DNA from: UBA668 sp963720695
Lineage (GTDB): Bacteria; Actinomycetota; Acidimicrobiia; Acidimicrobiales; Ilumatobacteraceae
Direction: 5' to 3'
NCBI GenBank assembly: GCA_963720695.1
Contig: CAVRGG010000003.1
Coordinates: 186,001-250,000, forward strand
Length of the DNA: 64,000 bases
A program made the position numbers and the translations under genes. This document shows positions 32,057 through 41,412 of this stretch, one piece after another (within the stretch, counting starts at the first letter, position 1; each line of letters begins with the position of its first letter). The notes beneath the pieces were generated by a model. It worked only from the letters and a program-made list of their open reading frames with translations, was not told the origin of the DNA and searched no databases.

Positions 32057-33152
32057 CGGTGCCCCCGCCGCTCGGATCGTCGTCATCACCGGGGCGTCGG
32101 CCGGCATCGGACGCGCCGCCGTCGGGGAGTTCGCGGCCGCCGGCTTCGACGTGGTGCTGCTCGCCCGCGGCCGCGCGGGTCTGGAGGCGGCGGCCGCGGA
32201 AGTGCGAGCCCACGGCCGGCGCGCACTCGCCATCCCGACCGACGTCGCCGATCACGATCAGGTGAGCGCGGCCGCCGCCCGCGCCGAGGCGGAGTTCGGC
32301 GAGATCGACGTGTGGGTCAACGTCGCGATGACCACCTCGTTCGCCCCCGCGTGGGAGGTGACGCCCGAGGACTTCCGCCGCGCCGTCGAGGTCACGTTCC
32401 TCGGACAGGTGTGGGGCACGCTCGTCGCGCTCGAGTACATGCGGCCGCGCGACCGGGGGAACATCGTCAACGTCGGCTCCGCGTTGGCGTTCCTCGGCAT
32501 CCCGCTGCAGTCGGCGTACTGCGCCTCGAAGTTCGCATGCCGTGGCTTCACCGAGTCGGTTCGCGCCGAGCTGCTCCACGAGGGGAGCCTCGTGCAGATC
32601 GGTATGGTCCACATGCCCGCGGTCAACACGCCCCAGTTCGACTGGTGCGAGACCGCGATGCCCCGCCACCCTCAGCCGGTGCCGCCGATCTACGAGCCCG
32701 AGCGGGTCGCGAAGTACCTCGTGCAGGCCGCCCTCGACGGTCGGCGCTCCAAGGTCGTCGGATCGTGGAACCGTCTGGTGGTGGCGGCGGGCAAGCTGAT
32801 CCCGGGCTTCGGCAACCAGTTCGCGGCCCTCGGGGCGTGGGAGTCGCAGATGACGGACCAGCCCGTGGCCGCCGATCGACCGGTCAACCTGCGCCATCCG
32901 GTGGACGACGACCACGACGTGGGCGCCCGCGGGATGTTCGCCGAGGAGGCCGGCGGGTTCTTCGATCCCAGCTTCCTGCGGTCGCTGCCCGGCACGGCGG
33001 TGACGATCACCCGGGCCGCCGTGCGGCTGTGGGACGAGAAGCTCCGCTGGCTGCAGCGCACCGATGGGGACGAACGGCGGCGCATGGCAGGTATCGCCGC
33101 TGCCGTCGGCGCCACGGCCGGCCTCGCGGCGGTGGAGAGGTCGCGACGGTGA
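32043..33152 (+). CDS. SDR-family oxidoreductase with C-terminal extension
   Basis: The 369-residue protein has a full SDR core: TGASAGIGRA near residue 17, DVADHD, the NVGSAL serine and YCASK with catalytic Tyr and Lys near residue 160. About 120 residues follow the core and include FGNQFAALGAWESQ and DVGARGMFAEEAGGFF, a pattern seen in a subgroup of SDRs of unknown function. It overlaps the ThDP enzyme gene at its start and the enolase-superfamily gene at its end (GTGA), so it belongs to the operon. Confidence 0.85.
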   Translation: MTTSDGAPAARIVVITGASAGIGRAAVGEFAAAGFDVVLLARGRAGLEAAAAEVRAHGRRALAIPTDVADHDQVSAAAARAEAEFGEIDVWVNVAMTTSFAPAWEVTPEDFRRAVEVTFLGQVWGTLVALEYMRPRDRGNIVNVGSALAFLGIPLQSAYCASKFACRGFTESVRAELLHEGSLVQIGMVHMPAVNTPQFDWCETAMPRHPQPVPPIYEPERVAKYLVQAALDGRRSKVVGSWNRLVVAAGKLIPGFGNQFAALGAWESQMTDQPVAADRPVNLRHPVDDDHDVGARGMFAEEAGGFFDPSFLRSLPGTAVTITRAAVRLWDEKLRWLQRTDGDERRRMAGIAAAVGATAGLAAVERSRR

Positions 33153-34243
33153 CGTGCGTCGCCCCCGTCCGCGACCTGCAGGTGGGCGCCTTCACGGTGC
33201 CGACGATCCGACCCGAGTCGGACGGGACGCTCGACTGGGACGCGACGACGATCGTCGTCGTCGAGATCAGCGCCGGGGGTTCCACGGGACTCGGCTATAC
33301 CTATGCGGCCCCGGCGGCCGCGCAGGTCGTGCGCGACACGCTCGCCGAGGTCGTCGTCGGCACCGACGCCTTCGCCACGGGCGCGGCGTGGAGCGCGATG
33401 GTGCGAGCGATCCGCAATCAGGGCCGGCCCGGCGTGGTCAGCTCGGCGATCTCCGCCGTCGACATCGCGATGTGGGACCTCAAGGCGCGCCTGCTCGGCG
33501 TGTCGGTCGCCGATGCGATCGGCCGTTCACACGACGCGGTGATGGCGTACGGCAGCGGCGGCTTCACCAACCTCACCGACGACGAACTGGCCAGCCAGCT
33601 CGGCGGCTGGGCACGGTTGGGTCTGCGGGCGGTGAAGATGAAGGTCGGGCGCGATACCGGGGCGGACCCGCATCGTGTCGACGTCGCCCGCGCCGCGGTC
33701 GGTGACGACGTCGAACTGTTCGTCGACGCCAATGGCGGCTACACCCGCAAGCAGGCACTCCGGCTCGCCGAAGAGTTCCACGCACGCGGCGTGCGGTGGT
33801 TCGAGGAGCCGGTGAGTTCGGACGATCTCGACGGCCTCCGCCTGCTCCGCGACCGTGCGCCCGCCGGCATCGACGTGGCGGCGGGCGAGTACGGCTACGA
33901 CCTCCCCTACTTCCGGAACATGCTCGCCGCCGGCGCCGTGGACTGCCTGCAGGCCGACGTGACGCGCTGCGGCGGCATCACCGCCTTCCTCCGGGTCGGA
34001 GCCCTCGCCGACGCAGCATGCCTCGACGTCTCGTCGCACTGCGCCCCCCAGGTGAGCGCGCACGCATGCGTGGGGCTCTGGCACCTGCGCCACCTCGAGT
34101 ACTTCGCCGACCACGTCCGGCTGGAGTCGATGTTGTTCGACGGGGTGCTCCGCCCGGTCGACGGGCTCATGCGGCCCGACCCCTCACGACCCGGTCTCGG
34201 CATCGAGTTCAAGCGAGCCGACGCGGAGCGATACCGCCACTGA
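33149..34243 (+). CDS. enolase-superfamily (mandelate racemase/muconate lactonizing-like) enzyme
   Basis: The 364-residue protein has an N-terminal capping domain and a barrel with the superfamily ligands: VKMKVGRD (K-x-K) near residue 160, Asp in FVDANGGY, Glu in VRWFEEPV, Glu in AAGEYGYD, and a histidine in DVSSHCAPQ. These fit acid-sugar dehydratases or cycloisomerases of the mandelate racemase group, which abstract a proton next to a carboxylate. The substrate is probably an aldonic or aldaric acid, by context only. It starts with GTG overlapping the SDR stop. Confidence 0.8.
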   Translation: MTCVAPVRDLQVGAFTVPTIRPESDGTLDWDATTIVVVEISAGGSTGLGYTYAAPAAAQVVRDTLAEVVVGTDAFATGAAWSAMVRAIRNQGRPGVVSSAISAVDIAMWDLKARLLGVSVADAIGRSHDAVMAYGSGGFTNLTDDELASQLGGWARLGLRAVKMKVGRDTGADPHRVDVARAAVGDDVELFVDANGGYTRKQALRLAEEFHARGVRWFEEPVSSDDLDGLRLLRDRAPAGIDVAAGEYGYDLPYFRNMLAAGAVDCLQADVTRCGGITAFLRVGALADAACLDVSSHCAPQVSAHACVGLWHLRHLEYFADHVRLESMLFDGVLRPVDGLMRPDPSRPGLGIEFKRADAERYRH

Positions 34244-34276
34244 CCCTTCGACCACCCACACAGAAACGGACCTCTC

Positions 34277-37200
34277 ATGCCCACCGTCGAGCGCCTCCCG
34301 AACGAGTACCCCGGCATCGACACCGTGACCACCGTGTCGATCTCCCATCTCCTCGACGAGAACGCGAGGGCGCTGGCGGAGCGCCTGCGCACCACGATCG
34401 CCGGTGAGGTCCGGTTCGACGCCGGGAGCCGGGCAACGTACTCGACCGACTCGTCCAACTACCGCCAGGTCCCCATCGGCGTGGTGGTGCCGAAGACGAT
34501 CGAGGACGTGATCAGGACCGTCGACGCCTGTCGTGCCCATGGGGTGCCGATCACGAGCCGCGGCGGGGGGACGAGCTTGGCCGGTCAGTGCACCAACGTG
34601 GCCGTCGTCATCGACTTCTCCAAGTACGTGAACCGCGTCGTGTCGATCGACCCCGAGGCGAGGACTGCGGTGGTCGAGCCCGGCTGCAACCTCGACCATC
34701 TTCGTCACGCTGCAGCCGAGTACGGCCTGACGTTCGGACCTGATCCCGCGACGCACAGCCGGAACACCCTCGGGGGCATGATCGGGAACAACTCGTGCGG
34801 TGTGCACTCGGTGATGGCCGAGTTCTACGGACCGGGACCGCTCACGATGCACCAGGTGATCGAGCTCGACGTCCTCACGTACGGGGGCGACCGGATGACG
34901 GTCGGCTCGTGCACCGAGGACGAGCTCGATCGGATCATCGCCGTCGGCGACCGCAAGGCCGAGATCCACCGGAGCCTGCGCGAGCTGCGAGACCGCCACC
35001 TCGACGCGATCCGCACCGGGTTTCCCGACATCCCGCGCCGGGTGTCGGGCTTCAACCTCGATCGCCTGCTCGACGAGCACCGCTTCGACGTCGCGAAGGC
35101 GCTCGTGGGCACCGAGGGCACCTGCGTGACCGTGCTCCACGCGACCGTGCAGTTGATGGAGGCGATGCCGGGGCGCACGCTGGTCGTGCTCGGCTACCCC
35201 GACGCCTACACGGCGGGCGACCACGTGCCGATGATCCGCGAGCACCGGCCGGTGGGGCTCGAGGGCATCGACCGCGAGCTCGTCGACGACATGCGCAAGA
35301 AGGGGCTCCACCCCGACGACGTCGACCTCCTGCCCGAGGGGGACGGCTTCCTGCTCGTCGAGTTCGGAGCGGCCACCAAGGACGGCGCCGACGAGCAGGC
35401 CGACAAGTTGCTCGCCGCGATCAAGGCGGCGGAGCAACCACCCACATCGAAGGTCTTCACCGAAGCGTGGGAGGAGCACAAGCTGTGGCAGGTGCGCGAA
35501 GCGGGGCTTGGCGCGACGGCTCATGTGCCCGGCATGCGGGCGACGCACCCCGGGTGGGAGGACGCCGCGGTGCCACCCGACCACGTCGGTCGCTACCTGC
35601 GCGACTTTCGTTCGCTCCTCGACGAGTTCGGCTACCACGCCGCGCTGTACGGGCACTTCGGCCAGGGGTGCATCCACTGCCGGATCGACTTCACGCTGGA
35701 CACCGCGCACGGGGTCCACCAGTGGCGGACGTTCCTCGACCGCGCCGCCGACCTCGTCGTCGCCCACGGCGGGTCGCTGTCGGGTGAGCACGGCGACGGT
35801 CAGGCCCGGGCGGCGCTGCTCCGGAAGATGTACGGCGACGAGCTCGTCTCGGCCTTCGCCGAGTTCAAGGACATCTGGGACCCCGACGGCCAGATGAACC
35901 CCGGCAAGGTGGTCCGCCCGAACGCGCCGACCGACGATCTCGCGATGGGGCCGGACTCGTACCGCCGGCAGGTCGACACCCACTTCGCCTTCCCCGACGA
36001 CGACTTCGACTTCGGCCACGCCGTGTCCCGCTGTGTCGGGGTGGGAGCCTGCCGGGACGTCGAGAACGGCACCATGTGTCCGAGCTACATGGCCACCCGC
36101 GAGGAGGCCGACTCCACACGCGGCAGGTCGCGCCTGCTGTTCGAGATGCTGCGCGGCGAGGAGCTCGACGGATGGCGGGACACGCACATCGCCGAGGCCC
36201 TCGACCACTGCCTGGCGTGCAAGGCGTGCAAGAACGAGTGCCCGGTCAATGTCGACATGGCCACGTACAAGGCCGAGTTCCTGTCGCACCACTACCGCCG
36301 CCGGCTGCGGCCGAGGTCGCACTACGCGATCTCGCTCATCTACTGGTGGGTGCGGCTCGGGAGCCGCCTGCCGCGAGTGGCCAACGCCCTGACCCACGCC
36401 CCGCTGATCTCGCGGCTGCTGAAGTTCGCGGCGGGCGTGGCCCAGGAACGGACCGTGCCCCGCCTGGCCACCGAGACGTTCACCGACTGGTTCCGCCGGC
36501 GGCCCGCCGCTGCGCCGGGTTCCGCCCAGGCGCGGCGCGAGCACGACGGAGGCCGGGTCGTCACCCACGCCGAGCTGGGCCGTTTCACCGGCGAGACCTA
36601 CACCACCCCGTCGATGCGTCGCAACGGCAACGACAACCACGTGAACCCACACGGCGAGAAGGCACCGTTCGAGACGGACAGGGTGCTGCTGTGGCCCGAC
36701 ACGTTCAACAACTACCTCGAGTCGTCCGTGCTGCAGGCAGCCGTCACCGTGCTCGAGGACGTCGGCGCGCGCGTCGAGATCCCGCCACGCCCATTGTGCT
36801 GCGGGCGCCCGCTGTACGACGCGGGGATGCTGGACACGGCCGAGAGGCTCTGGAGGCAGACGCTGTCCACGCTGCAGCCGTGGATCCGCGCCGGCGTGCC
36901 GATCGTGGGACTCGAGCCGAGCTGCGTGGCCGCCTTCCGCGACGAGCTCGTCAACCTGTTCCCCAATGACGACGACGCCCAGCGCCTCAGCGAGCAGACA
37001 CTGCTGCTGTCGGAGTACCTCGAACGGCAGCGATACCAGCCGCCGCAACTGCCGATCCGGGCGGTCGTGCACGCCCACTGCCACCACGCGTCCGTCATCG
37101 GCACGGACGCCGAGATCGCCGTGCTGCACCGCATGGGAGTCGACAGCGAGGTGCTCGACTCGGGGTGCTGTGGCATGGCCGGCTCCTACGGGTTCACCGC

Positions 37201-37411
37201 CGACCACTACCAGGTGTCGATGCGGGTGGGCGAGCGAGTCCTGCTGCCCACGGTGCGCGCCACGGACGGCGGCACGGAGATCGTCACCGACGGCTTCAGC
37301 TGCCGGGAGCAGATCGAGCAGGGCACCGAGCGCTCACCGCTGCACCTCGCCGAGCTCCTCCAGCGGGCGATCCACGAACGCGATGCAACAGACGGCGGTC
37401 GGCAGCGATGA
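34277..37411 (+). CDS. FAD/4Fe-4S oxidoreductase, GlcD-GlcF-like fusion
   Basis: The 1044-residue protein joins an FAD-binding oxidase, residues about 60-560, to an iron-sulfur CCG half. The FAD part has VPITSRGGGTSLAGQ and LGGMIGNNSCG, with GHFGQGCIHCRIDF in the cap region. The iron-sulfur half has CVGVGAC near 585, CLACKACKNECP near 644, and the CCG motifs RPLCCGRPL near 840 and DSGCCGMAGSYGF near 961. It is like YdiJ and D-lactate or D-2-hydroxyglutarate dehydrogenases feeding quinone. It probably oxidises a 2-hydroxy acid made by the preceding enzymes. The stop overlaps the next gene (ATGA). Confidence 0.88.
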   Translation: MPTVERLPNEYPGIDTVTTVSISHLLDENARALAERLRTTIAGEVRFDAGSRATYSTDSSNYRQVPIGVVVPKTIEDVIRTVDACRAHGVPITSRGGGTSLAGQCTNVAVVIDFSKYVNRVVSIDPEARTAVVEPGCNLDHLRHAAAEYGLTFGPDPATHSRNTLGGMIGNNSCGVHSVMAEFYGPGPLTMHQVIELDVLTYGGDRMTVGSCTEDELDRIIAVGDRKAEIHRSLRELRDRHLDAIRTGFPDIPRRVSGFNLDRLLDEHRFDVAKALVGTEGTCVTVLHATVQLMEAMPGRTLVVLGYPDAYTAGDHVPMIREHRPVGLEGIDRELVDDMRKKGLHPDDVDLLPEGDGFLLVEFGAATKDGADEQADKLLAAIKAAEQPPTSKVFTEAWEEHKLWQVREAGLGATAHVPGMRATHPGWEDAAVPPDHVGRYLRDFRSLLDEFGYHAALYGHFGQGCIHCRIDFTLDTAHGVHQWRTFLDRAADLVVAHGGSLSGEHGDGQARAALLRKMYGDELVSAFAEFKDIWDPDGQMNPGKVVRPNAPTDDLAMGPDSYRRQVDTHFAFPDDDFDFGHAVSRCVGVGACRDVENGTMCPSYMATREEADSTRGRSRLLFEMLRGEELDGWRDTHIAEALDHCLACKACKNECPVNVDMATYKAEFLSHHYRRRLRPRSHYAISLIYWWVRLGSRLPRVANALTHAPLISRLLKFAAGVAQERTVPRLATETFTDWFRRRPAAAPGSAQARREHDGGRVVTHAELGRFTGETYTTPSMRRNGNDNHVNPHGEKAPFETDRVLLWPDTFNNYLESSVLQAAVTVLEDVGARVEIPPRPLCCGRPLYDAGMLDTAERLWRQTLSTLQPWIRAGVPIVGLEPSCVAAFRDELVNLFPNDDDAQRLSEQTLLLSEYLERQRYQPPQLPIRAVVHAHCHHASVIGTDAEIAVLHRMGVDSEVLDSGCCGMAGSYGFTADHYQVSMRVGERVLLPTVRATDGGTEIVTDGFSCREQIEQGTERSPLHLAELLQRAIHERDATDGGRQR

Positions 37412-38331
37412 GCCCCGCCCCATCCGGCCATCAGTACGTCATCCGCCACGGTGACCAGCGAGCGACGATCGTCGAGGTCGGCGGCGGGATCCGCGACTAC
37501 GACGACGCGGGGCGCGCCGTGCTCGATCCCTACGCGGCGGACTCGATGTGCGACGGAGCCCACGGCGCGGTGCTCGTCCCGTGGCCGAACCGGCTCGGCG
37601 ACGGCCGCTATCGGTTCGACGGCGCGGAGCACCAGGTGGCGCTCTCCGAGCCGGAGCGGCAGAACGCGATCCACGGGCTGCTGCGCTGGCGGTCGTGGCA
37701 GCCCGAGGAGCACGGCCTCTCGCACATCGTCATGGCGACGACACTTCGCCCGATGGCCGGCTACCCGTTCTGCCTGCGCGTGGCGGTCGACTACACGCTG
37801 GGAGCACGCGGGCTCACCGTCACCACCACGGCCACCAACGTCGGCCCGACGGCCCTTCCCTACGGCGCCGGTCACCACCCGTACCTGTCACCAGGCGGCG
37901 GCACGGTCGATGCCTGCACGGTGCAGGTCGACGCCCGCACCCGCGTGCTCACCGACGAACGGCAGCTCCCGATCGGCACCGAGCCCGTGGCCGGAACGCC
38001 CCATGACTTCAGGAGGGGCCGAGTCCTCGGCGAGCAGCAGGTGGACGACGCCTTCACCGATCTCATCCGCGACGCCGACGGCCGCGCCTGGGTCAGACTT
38101 TCCTGCCCCGATGGCCGGCGCGTCGTGCTGTGGGTCGACCGGCACCACCGGTATGTCGAGCTCTTCACCGGCGACACGCTGGCCCCGGCCCGACGGCGAC
38201 TGGGCCTGGGCACCGAGCCGATGACGTGCCCACCGAACGCCCTGCAGACCGGCCTCGACGTGCAACGACTCGAGCCGGGTGGTTCCTTCACCTCCCGGTG
38301 GGGCGTCGCCCTCGCCCTCCGCCGCCCTTGA
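37408..38331 (+). CDS. aldose 1-epimerase family protein
   Basis: The 307-residue protein has the galactose mutarotase pattern: LVPWPNRLGDGRYRFDG, NAIHGLLRWRSWQ with the first catalytic His, GAGHHPYLSPGGG with the second, and EPMTCPPNALQTG near the C terminus with the catalytic Glu region (RYVELFTGDT). It interconverts sugar anomers before a lactonising or oxidising step. It is the last gene of the operon that begins at 30239. Confidence 0.85.
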   Translation: MSPAPSGHQYVIRHGDQRATIVEVGGGIRDYDDAGRAVLDPYAADSMCDGAHGAVLVPWPNRLGDGRYRFDGAEHQVALSEPERQNAIHGLLRWRSWQPEEHGLSHIVMATTLRPMAGYPFCLRVAVDYTLGARGLTVTTTATNVGPTALPYGAGHHPYLSPGGGTVDACTVQVDARTRVLTDERQLPIGTEPVAGTPHDFRRGRVLGEQQVDDAFTDLIRDADGRAWVRLSCPDGRRVVLWVDRHHRYVELFTGDTLAPARRRLGLGTEPMTCPPNALQTGLDVQRLEPGGSFTSRWGVALALRRP

Positions 38332-38518
38332 CCCTCTCCCCGGTTCCGGTCCCGCCGCCGCCGTCCCCGCCCCGGTCCCCGGTTTCGTGTCATCGGCGGA
38401 GGCGAAATTCCCCGCACCTCGGATGACGAGAGCGACGCGTCCGACGGTCAACATGGAGAAGCACCCCCATCTGTTGTGACCCGTTGCGCCGGAGCGGCCT
38501 CGGTGCTACGCCAGGTAC

Positions 38519-38980
38519 ATGCACGACGATGACGTCCAACGGTTCGTCGAGCCGGTCCGCGATCATCTCGACGACGTCGTCGCCGAGCTGGCTGCGGGCG
38601 AGAAGCGGACTCATTGGATGTGGTTCATGTTCCCCCAGCTGCGAGCACTCGGGCGCAGCGAGACTGCTCGCTACTTCGGGCTCGCCGGCCTCGACGAGGC
38701 CCGCCGATTCCTGACCCACCCCGAGCTGGGCCCGGCCTACGAACGGCTGGTCGGGATCGTCCACGACGCCGTCGTGCACAAGGGGTTGGCCGCCCATGAC
38801 GTGTTCGGCAGCCCCGACGACTTCAAGCTCGTGTCGTCGCTCACCCTGTTCCGCACCGCAGCCGAGCTCGAGCGACGCACCACACTCGCGGCGCGGAGCC
38901 AGGAGATCCTCGATGCCGCCGAGCGCCAGGGGCTGGCTCCGTGCGCGGTGACGCTCGCAACGTTGCCACCGGCGGGCTGA
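38519..38980 (+). CDS. DUF1810-family protein
   Basis: The 153-residue protein carries the DUF1810 hallmark KRTHWMWFMFPQLRALGRS near residue 29, followed by DEARRFLTHPELGPAYERL and DDFKLVSSLTLF. The family (related to calpastatin-annotated proteins such as NT5C-linked YbeF-type entries) has no settled function. The 187 bases before it, after the aldose epimerase, are C-rich with no gene and no clear terminator. Confidence 0.85.
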   Translation: MHDDDVQRFVEPVRDHLDDVVAELAAGEKRTHWMWFMFPQLRALGRSETARYFGLAGLDEARRFLTHPELGPAYERLVGIVHDAVVHKGLAAHDVFGSPDDFKLVSSLTLFRTAAELERRTTLAARSQEILDAAERQGLAPCAVTLATLPPAG

Positions 38981-39067
38981 CGAGCGGAGCCGCATGGTGA
39001 CGGAGACCGGTCGTGCCCATCACCGGCATAATGGTGCGCGCTTGCTGGTGACACTCCTCGTGCCCCC

Positions 39068-39139
39068 GCCCCTCTAGCTCAATGGCAGAGCAGTGGACTT
39101 TTAATCCATTGGTTCAGGGTTCGAGTCCCTGGGGGGGCA
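39068..39139 (+). tRNA. tRNA-Lys (anticodon TTT)
   Basis: The 72-base cloverleaf has a 7-bp acceptor (GCCCCTC with GGGGGGC), a 4-bp D stem (GCTC/GAGC), a 5-bp anticodon stem around the loop CTTTTAA (anticodon TTT at 39100-39102), a 5-base variable loop and a T stem CAGGG/CCCTG around TTCGAGT. The discriminator is A39139 and CCA is not encoded. An NTF2-like gene ends two bases later on the other strand. Confidence 0.97.
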
Positions 39140-39140
39140 C

Positions 39141-39527
39141 TCAACTCGCGTAGAGCACCATCGCCTGGCGCGTGTCGAGGTATTCCTCGAGGCGGGTGAT
39201 CCGGCCGTCGGCGACCCAGAAGCGGATCATTGCCGGCATCTGCAACGGGCCGCCCTTCGCCTCGCCGACCAGCACGTGCTGCTGCACGAAACCACCCGGC
39301 GCCACGAACCGACGGATCTCGGTGTACTGCAGCCCCTGCGCCCGGCGGTGCAGGTCGTGGAGGGTGAGGACGTTGTCGTCGACGGACTGGTCGACCTGGT
39401 CGAAGTTGTGCCAGATCTGCGCGTCCGGCGCGTACACCAGGCGGACCGCCGCCTCGTCGCCGGCGGTGATGGCGGCGAGCAGACGCTCCGCCACGTCGTG
39501 CATCTCGGTCTCGGTCAGTTCAGCCAT
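39141..39527 (-). CDS. NTF2/SnoaL-like protein
   Basis: The 128-residue protein has the cone-shaped SnoaL/NTF2 pattern: an N-terminal helix (EMHDVAERLLAAITAGDEA), LVYAPDAQIWHNFD, a central stretch ending VAPGGFVQQHVLVGE, and ADGRITRLEEYLD at the end. Members are isomerases, dehydratases or hydrolases of small ligands; nothing here picks one. It ends directly against the tRNA-Lys gene and is divergent from the zinc transporter. Confidence 0.8.
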   Translation of the reverse strand: MAELTETEMHDVAERLLAAITAGDEAAVRLVYAPDAQIWHNFDQVDQSVDDNVLTLHDLHRRAQGLQYTEIRRFVAPGGFVQQHVLVGEAKGGPLQMPAMIRFWVADGRITRLEEYLDTRQAMVLYAS

Positions 39528-39566
39528 ACGCGGACAGTACCCCGCCTGAAATGGCACACTCACCCT

Positions 39567-40481
39567 GTGCACGAACACGGACACACACACGGGCACGCGT
39601 CGGCGAGAGCCGGGGCCCGACATGCCGGCCGTCTGCGCGCCGCGTTCGTGCTCATCGTCGCCTTCCTCGTCGTGCAGGTCGTCGTCGGCATCGCCACGCA
39701 CTCGCTCGCCCTGCAGTCCGACGCCGGCCACATGGCCACCGATGCCCTCGGGCTCGGGATGGCGCTGGCCGCCATCGGTGCCGCCAACCGCGCCACGCAC
39801 GCGGATCACCGCACCTTCGGGCTCTACCGTCTGGAGATCCTCGCCGCACTCGCCAACGCGGTGCTGCTGTTCGCAGTCGCCGGCTACGTGCTCGTCGAGG
39901 CGGCCATCCGGCTCAACGATCCGGCGTCGGTGCACTCCGGTCCGGTGCTGGTCGTCGGCGTCCTCGGGCTCGGTGTCAACATCGCCGCCTTCTTGCTGTT
40001 GAGGGCCGGGGCCAGCGAGAGCCTGAACGTCCGCGGCGCCTACCTCGAGGTGGTCAGCGACATGCTCGGATCCGTGGGCGTGATCGTCGCCGCGCTCGTG
40101 TTGTGGCTGACGGACTGGCACTGGGTCGATCCGGTGATCGGTGCGGCCATCGGGCTGTTCATCCTCCCCCGCGCGTTCCGCCTCGGGCGCGATGCGCTGC
40201 GGGTGCTGGTGCAGGCCGCGCCCGCCGACCTCGTGGTCGACGAGATCGACGGCGCGCTGCGCGCCATCTCCGGCGTGACCGACGTGCACGACCTCCACGT
40301 GTGGACCCTCACCAGCGACATGAACGTGCTCACCGCACATCTCGCCGTCGGCGCCGAGACACCGACGCTCGACGTGCTCGCCGAGGCCCAGACCGTGCTG
40401 GCCGATCGCTTCCGCCTCACCCACGCCACCCTGCAGGTCGAGCGCGGCGACGACGAACGGTGCCACGACCTCTCCTGGTGA
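39567..40481 (+). CDS. cation diffusion facilitator (CzcD/ZnT-like)
   Basis: The 304-residue protein starts at GTG 39567 with a His-rich cytosolic tail (VHEHGHTHGHASA). Six membrane segments follow, with the zinc sites SDAGHMATDALG and LEVVSDMLGSVGV (H-x3-D and x-x-x-D pairs). A C-terminal metallochaperone-like domain carries GVTDVHDLHVWTLTSDMNVL. It exports zinc or a similar divalent metal in exchange for protons. Only 39 bases separate it from the divergent NTF2-like gene. Confidence 0.9.
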   Translation: MHEHGHTHGHASARAGARHAGRLRAAFVLIVAFLVVQVVVGIATHSLALQSDAGHMATDALGLGMALAAIGAANRATHADHRTFGLYRLEILAALANAVLLFAVAGYVLVEAAIRLNDPASVHSGPVLVVGVLGLGVNIAAFLLLRAGASESLNVRGAYLEVVSDMLGSVGVIVAALVLWLTDWHWVDPVIGAAIGLFILPRAFRLGRDALRVLVQAAPADLVVDEIDGALRAISGVTDVHDLHVWTLTSDMNVLTAHLAVGAETPTLDVLAEAQTVLADRFRLTHATLQVERGDDERCHDLSW

Positions 40482-40524
40482 CGACCGTGGTGACGGGCGG
40501 ACGCTCCGGCGCGAGACTGTCCCC

Positions 40525-41301
40525 GTGACCACCCAGCACCTCCTCGTCGAGCGCGACGGCAACTTCACCACGATCACCCTCAACAGGCCGGAGAAGCGCA
40601 ACGCGCTGGCACTCGACGTGATGCTGGAGCTGACGCAGGCACTCCGCGACGTCGGCGCGACGGACGCCACGGGCGTGATCCTGGCCGCCAACGGTCCTGT
40701 CTTCTCGGCCGGGCACAACTTCGGCGACATGCTCGGCACGACCGTCGAGGACGCGCGCCACCTGTTCGACGTGTGCACCGAGATGATGGACACCGTCCAG
40801 TCGATCCCCCAGGTCGTCATCGCCCGCGTCCACGCGCTGGCCACCGCCGCCGGCTGCCAGCTCGTCGCGACCTGCGACCTCGCCGTCGCCGCCGAGAGCG
40901 CCGGCTTCGCGATCCCCGGTGGCAAGGGCGGGCTGTTCTGCCACACGCCGCTCGTCGCCGTCGCCCGCAACGTCGGCCGCAAGCGGGCGATGGAGATGGC
41001 CCTCACCGGCGATGCGATCGACGCCGCGACTGCGGCCGAGTGGGGGCTGATCAACCACGTCGTCCCCGACGCCGAGCTCGTCACCGCGACCCACGATCTG
41101 CTGGTCCGCGCCACGCGCGGCAGTGTGCGCAGCAAGGCACTCGGCAAGCAGGGCTTCTACGCCCAGGTCGGCCTCGACCAGTCGCTCGCCTACGAGTTCG
41201 CCGTCGACCTCATGGCCCGCGCCGCCACGACACCCGATGCGCAGGAAGGCATCGCTGCCTTCCTCGAGAAGCGCCGCCCGAACTTCACCGAACCCGCCTG
41301 A
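40525..41301 (+). CDS. enoyl-CoA hydratase/isomerase family protein
   Basis: The 258-residue crotonase-fold protein has TTITLNRPEKRNALALDVML at the N terminus, the oxyanion-hole segment PVFSAGHNFGDM near residue 65, and ALATAAGCQLVATCDLAVAAE near 110-130. It lacks the second Glu of standard hydratases at the usual place (the region reads IPGGKGGLFCHTP), as in ECHDC3-type proteins. Its substrate is therefore uncertain. It starts at GTG 40525. A strong hairpin 39 bases past its stop may end transcription. Confidence 0.8.
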   Translation: MTTQHLLVERDGNFTTITLNRPEKRNALALDVMLELTQALRDVGATDATGVILAANGPVFSAGHNFGDMLGTTVEDARHLFDVCTEMMDTVQSIPQVVIARVHALATAAGCQLVATCDLAVAAESAGFAIPGGKGGLFCHTPLVAVARNVGRKRAMEMALTGDAIDAATAAEWGLINHVVPDAELVTATHDLLVRATRGSVRSKALGKQGFYAQVGLDQSLAYEFAVDLMARAATTPDAQEGIAAFLEKRRPNFTEPA

Positions 41302-41340
41302 CGCTTCGGCCTCTGGTCAGCGATCGTCCCGCGCCCGCGT

Positions 41341-41383
41341 CTGGTGCGGATCGTTCCCGGAATCCGGGAACGATCCGGACCAG
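41341..41383. terminator. 43-nt hairpin between enoyl-CoA hydratase and csoR
   Basis: The arms at 41341-41360 and 41364-41383 pair at 19 of 20 positions around a three-base loop (ATC core GGATCGTTCCCGG / CCGGGAACGATCC). No T-run follows, so it is either a rho-assisted or intrinsic GC-type terminator isolating the copper operon, or a processing barrier. Confidence 0.55.
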
Positions 41384-41412
41384 AAACCATCGACGTCGCG
41401 GGTTGGCAGGAG

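Noticed and set aside
34184..37207. A 1007-codon open frame antisense to the FAD/4Fe-4S oxidoreductase gene.
   Set aside because: Its translation is low-complexity Arg/Val/His-rich without domains. It is the usual antisense shadow of a high-GC gene, while the plus-strand frame has full family motifs.
38332..38518. The C-rich 187-base gap as a structured RNA.
   Set aside because: It is pyrimidine-rich without convincing long stems or conserved motifs.
39068..39139. tRNA-Lys as an integration site for a mobile element.
   Set aside because: No repeat of its 3' end and no integrase was seen nearby; the flanks look like ordinary chromosomal genes.
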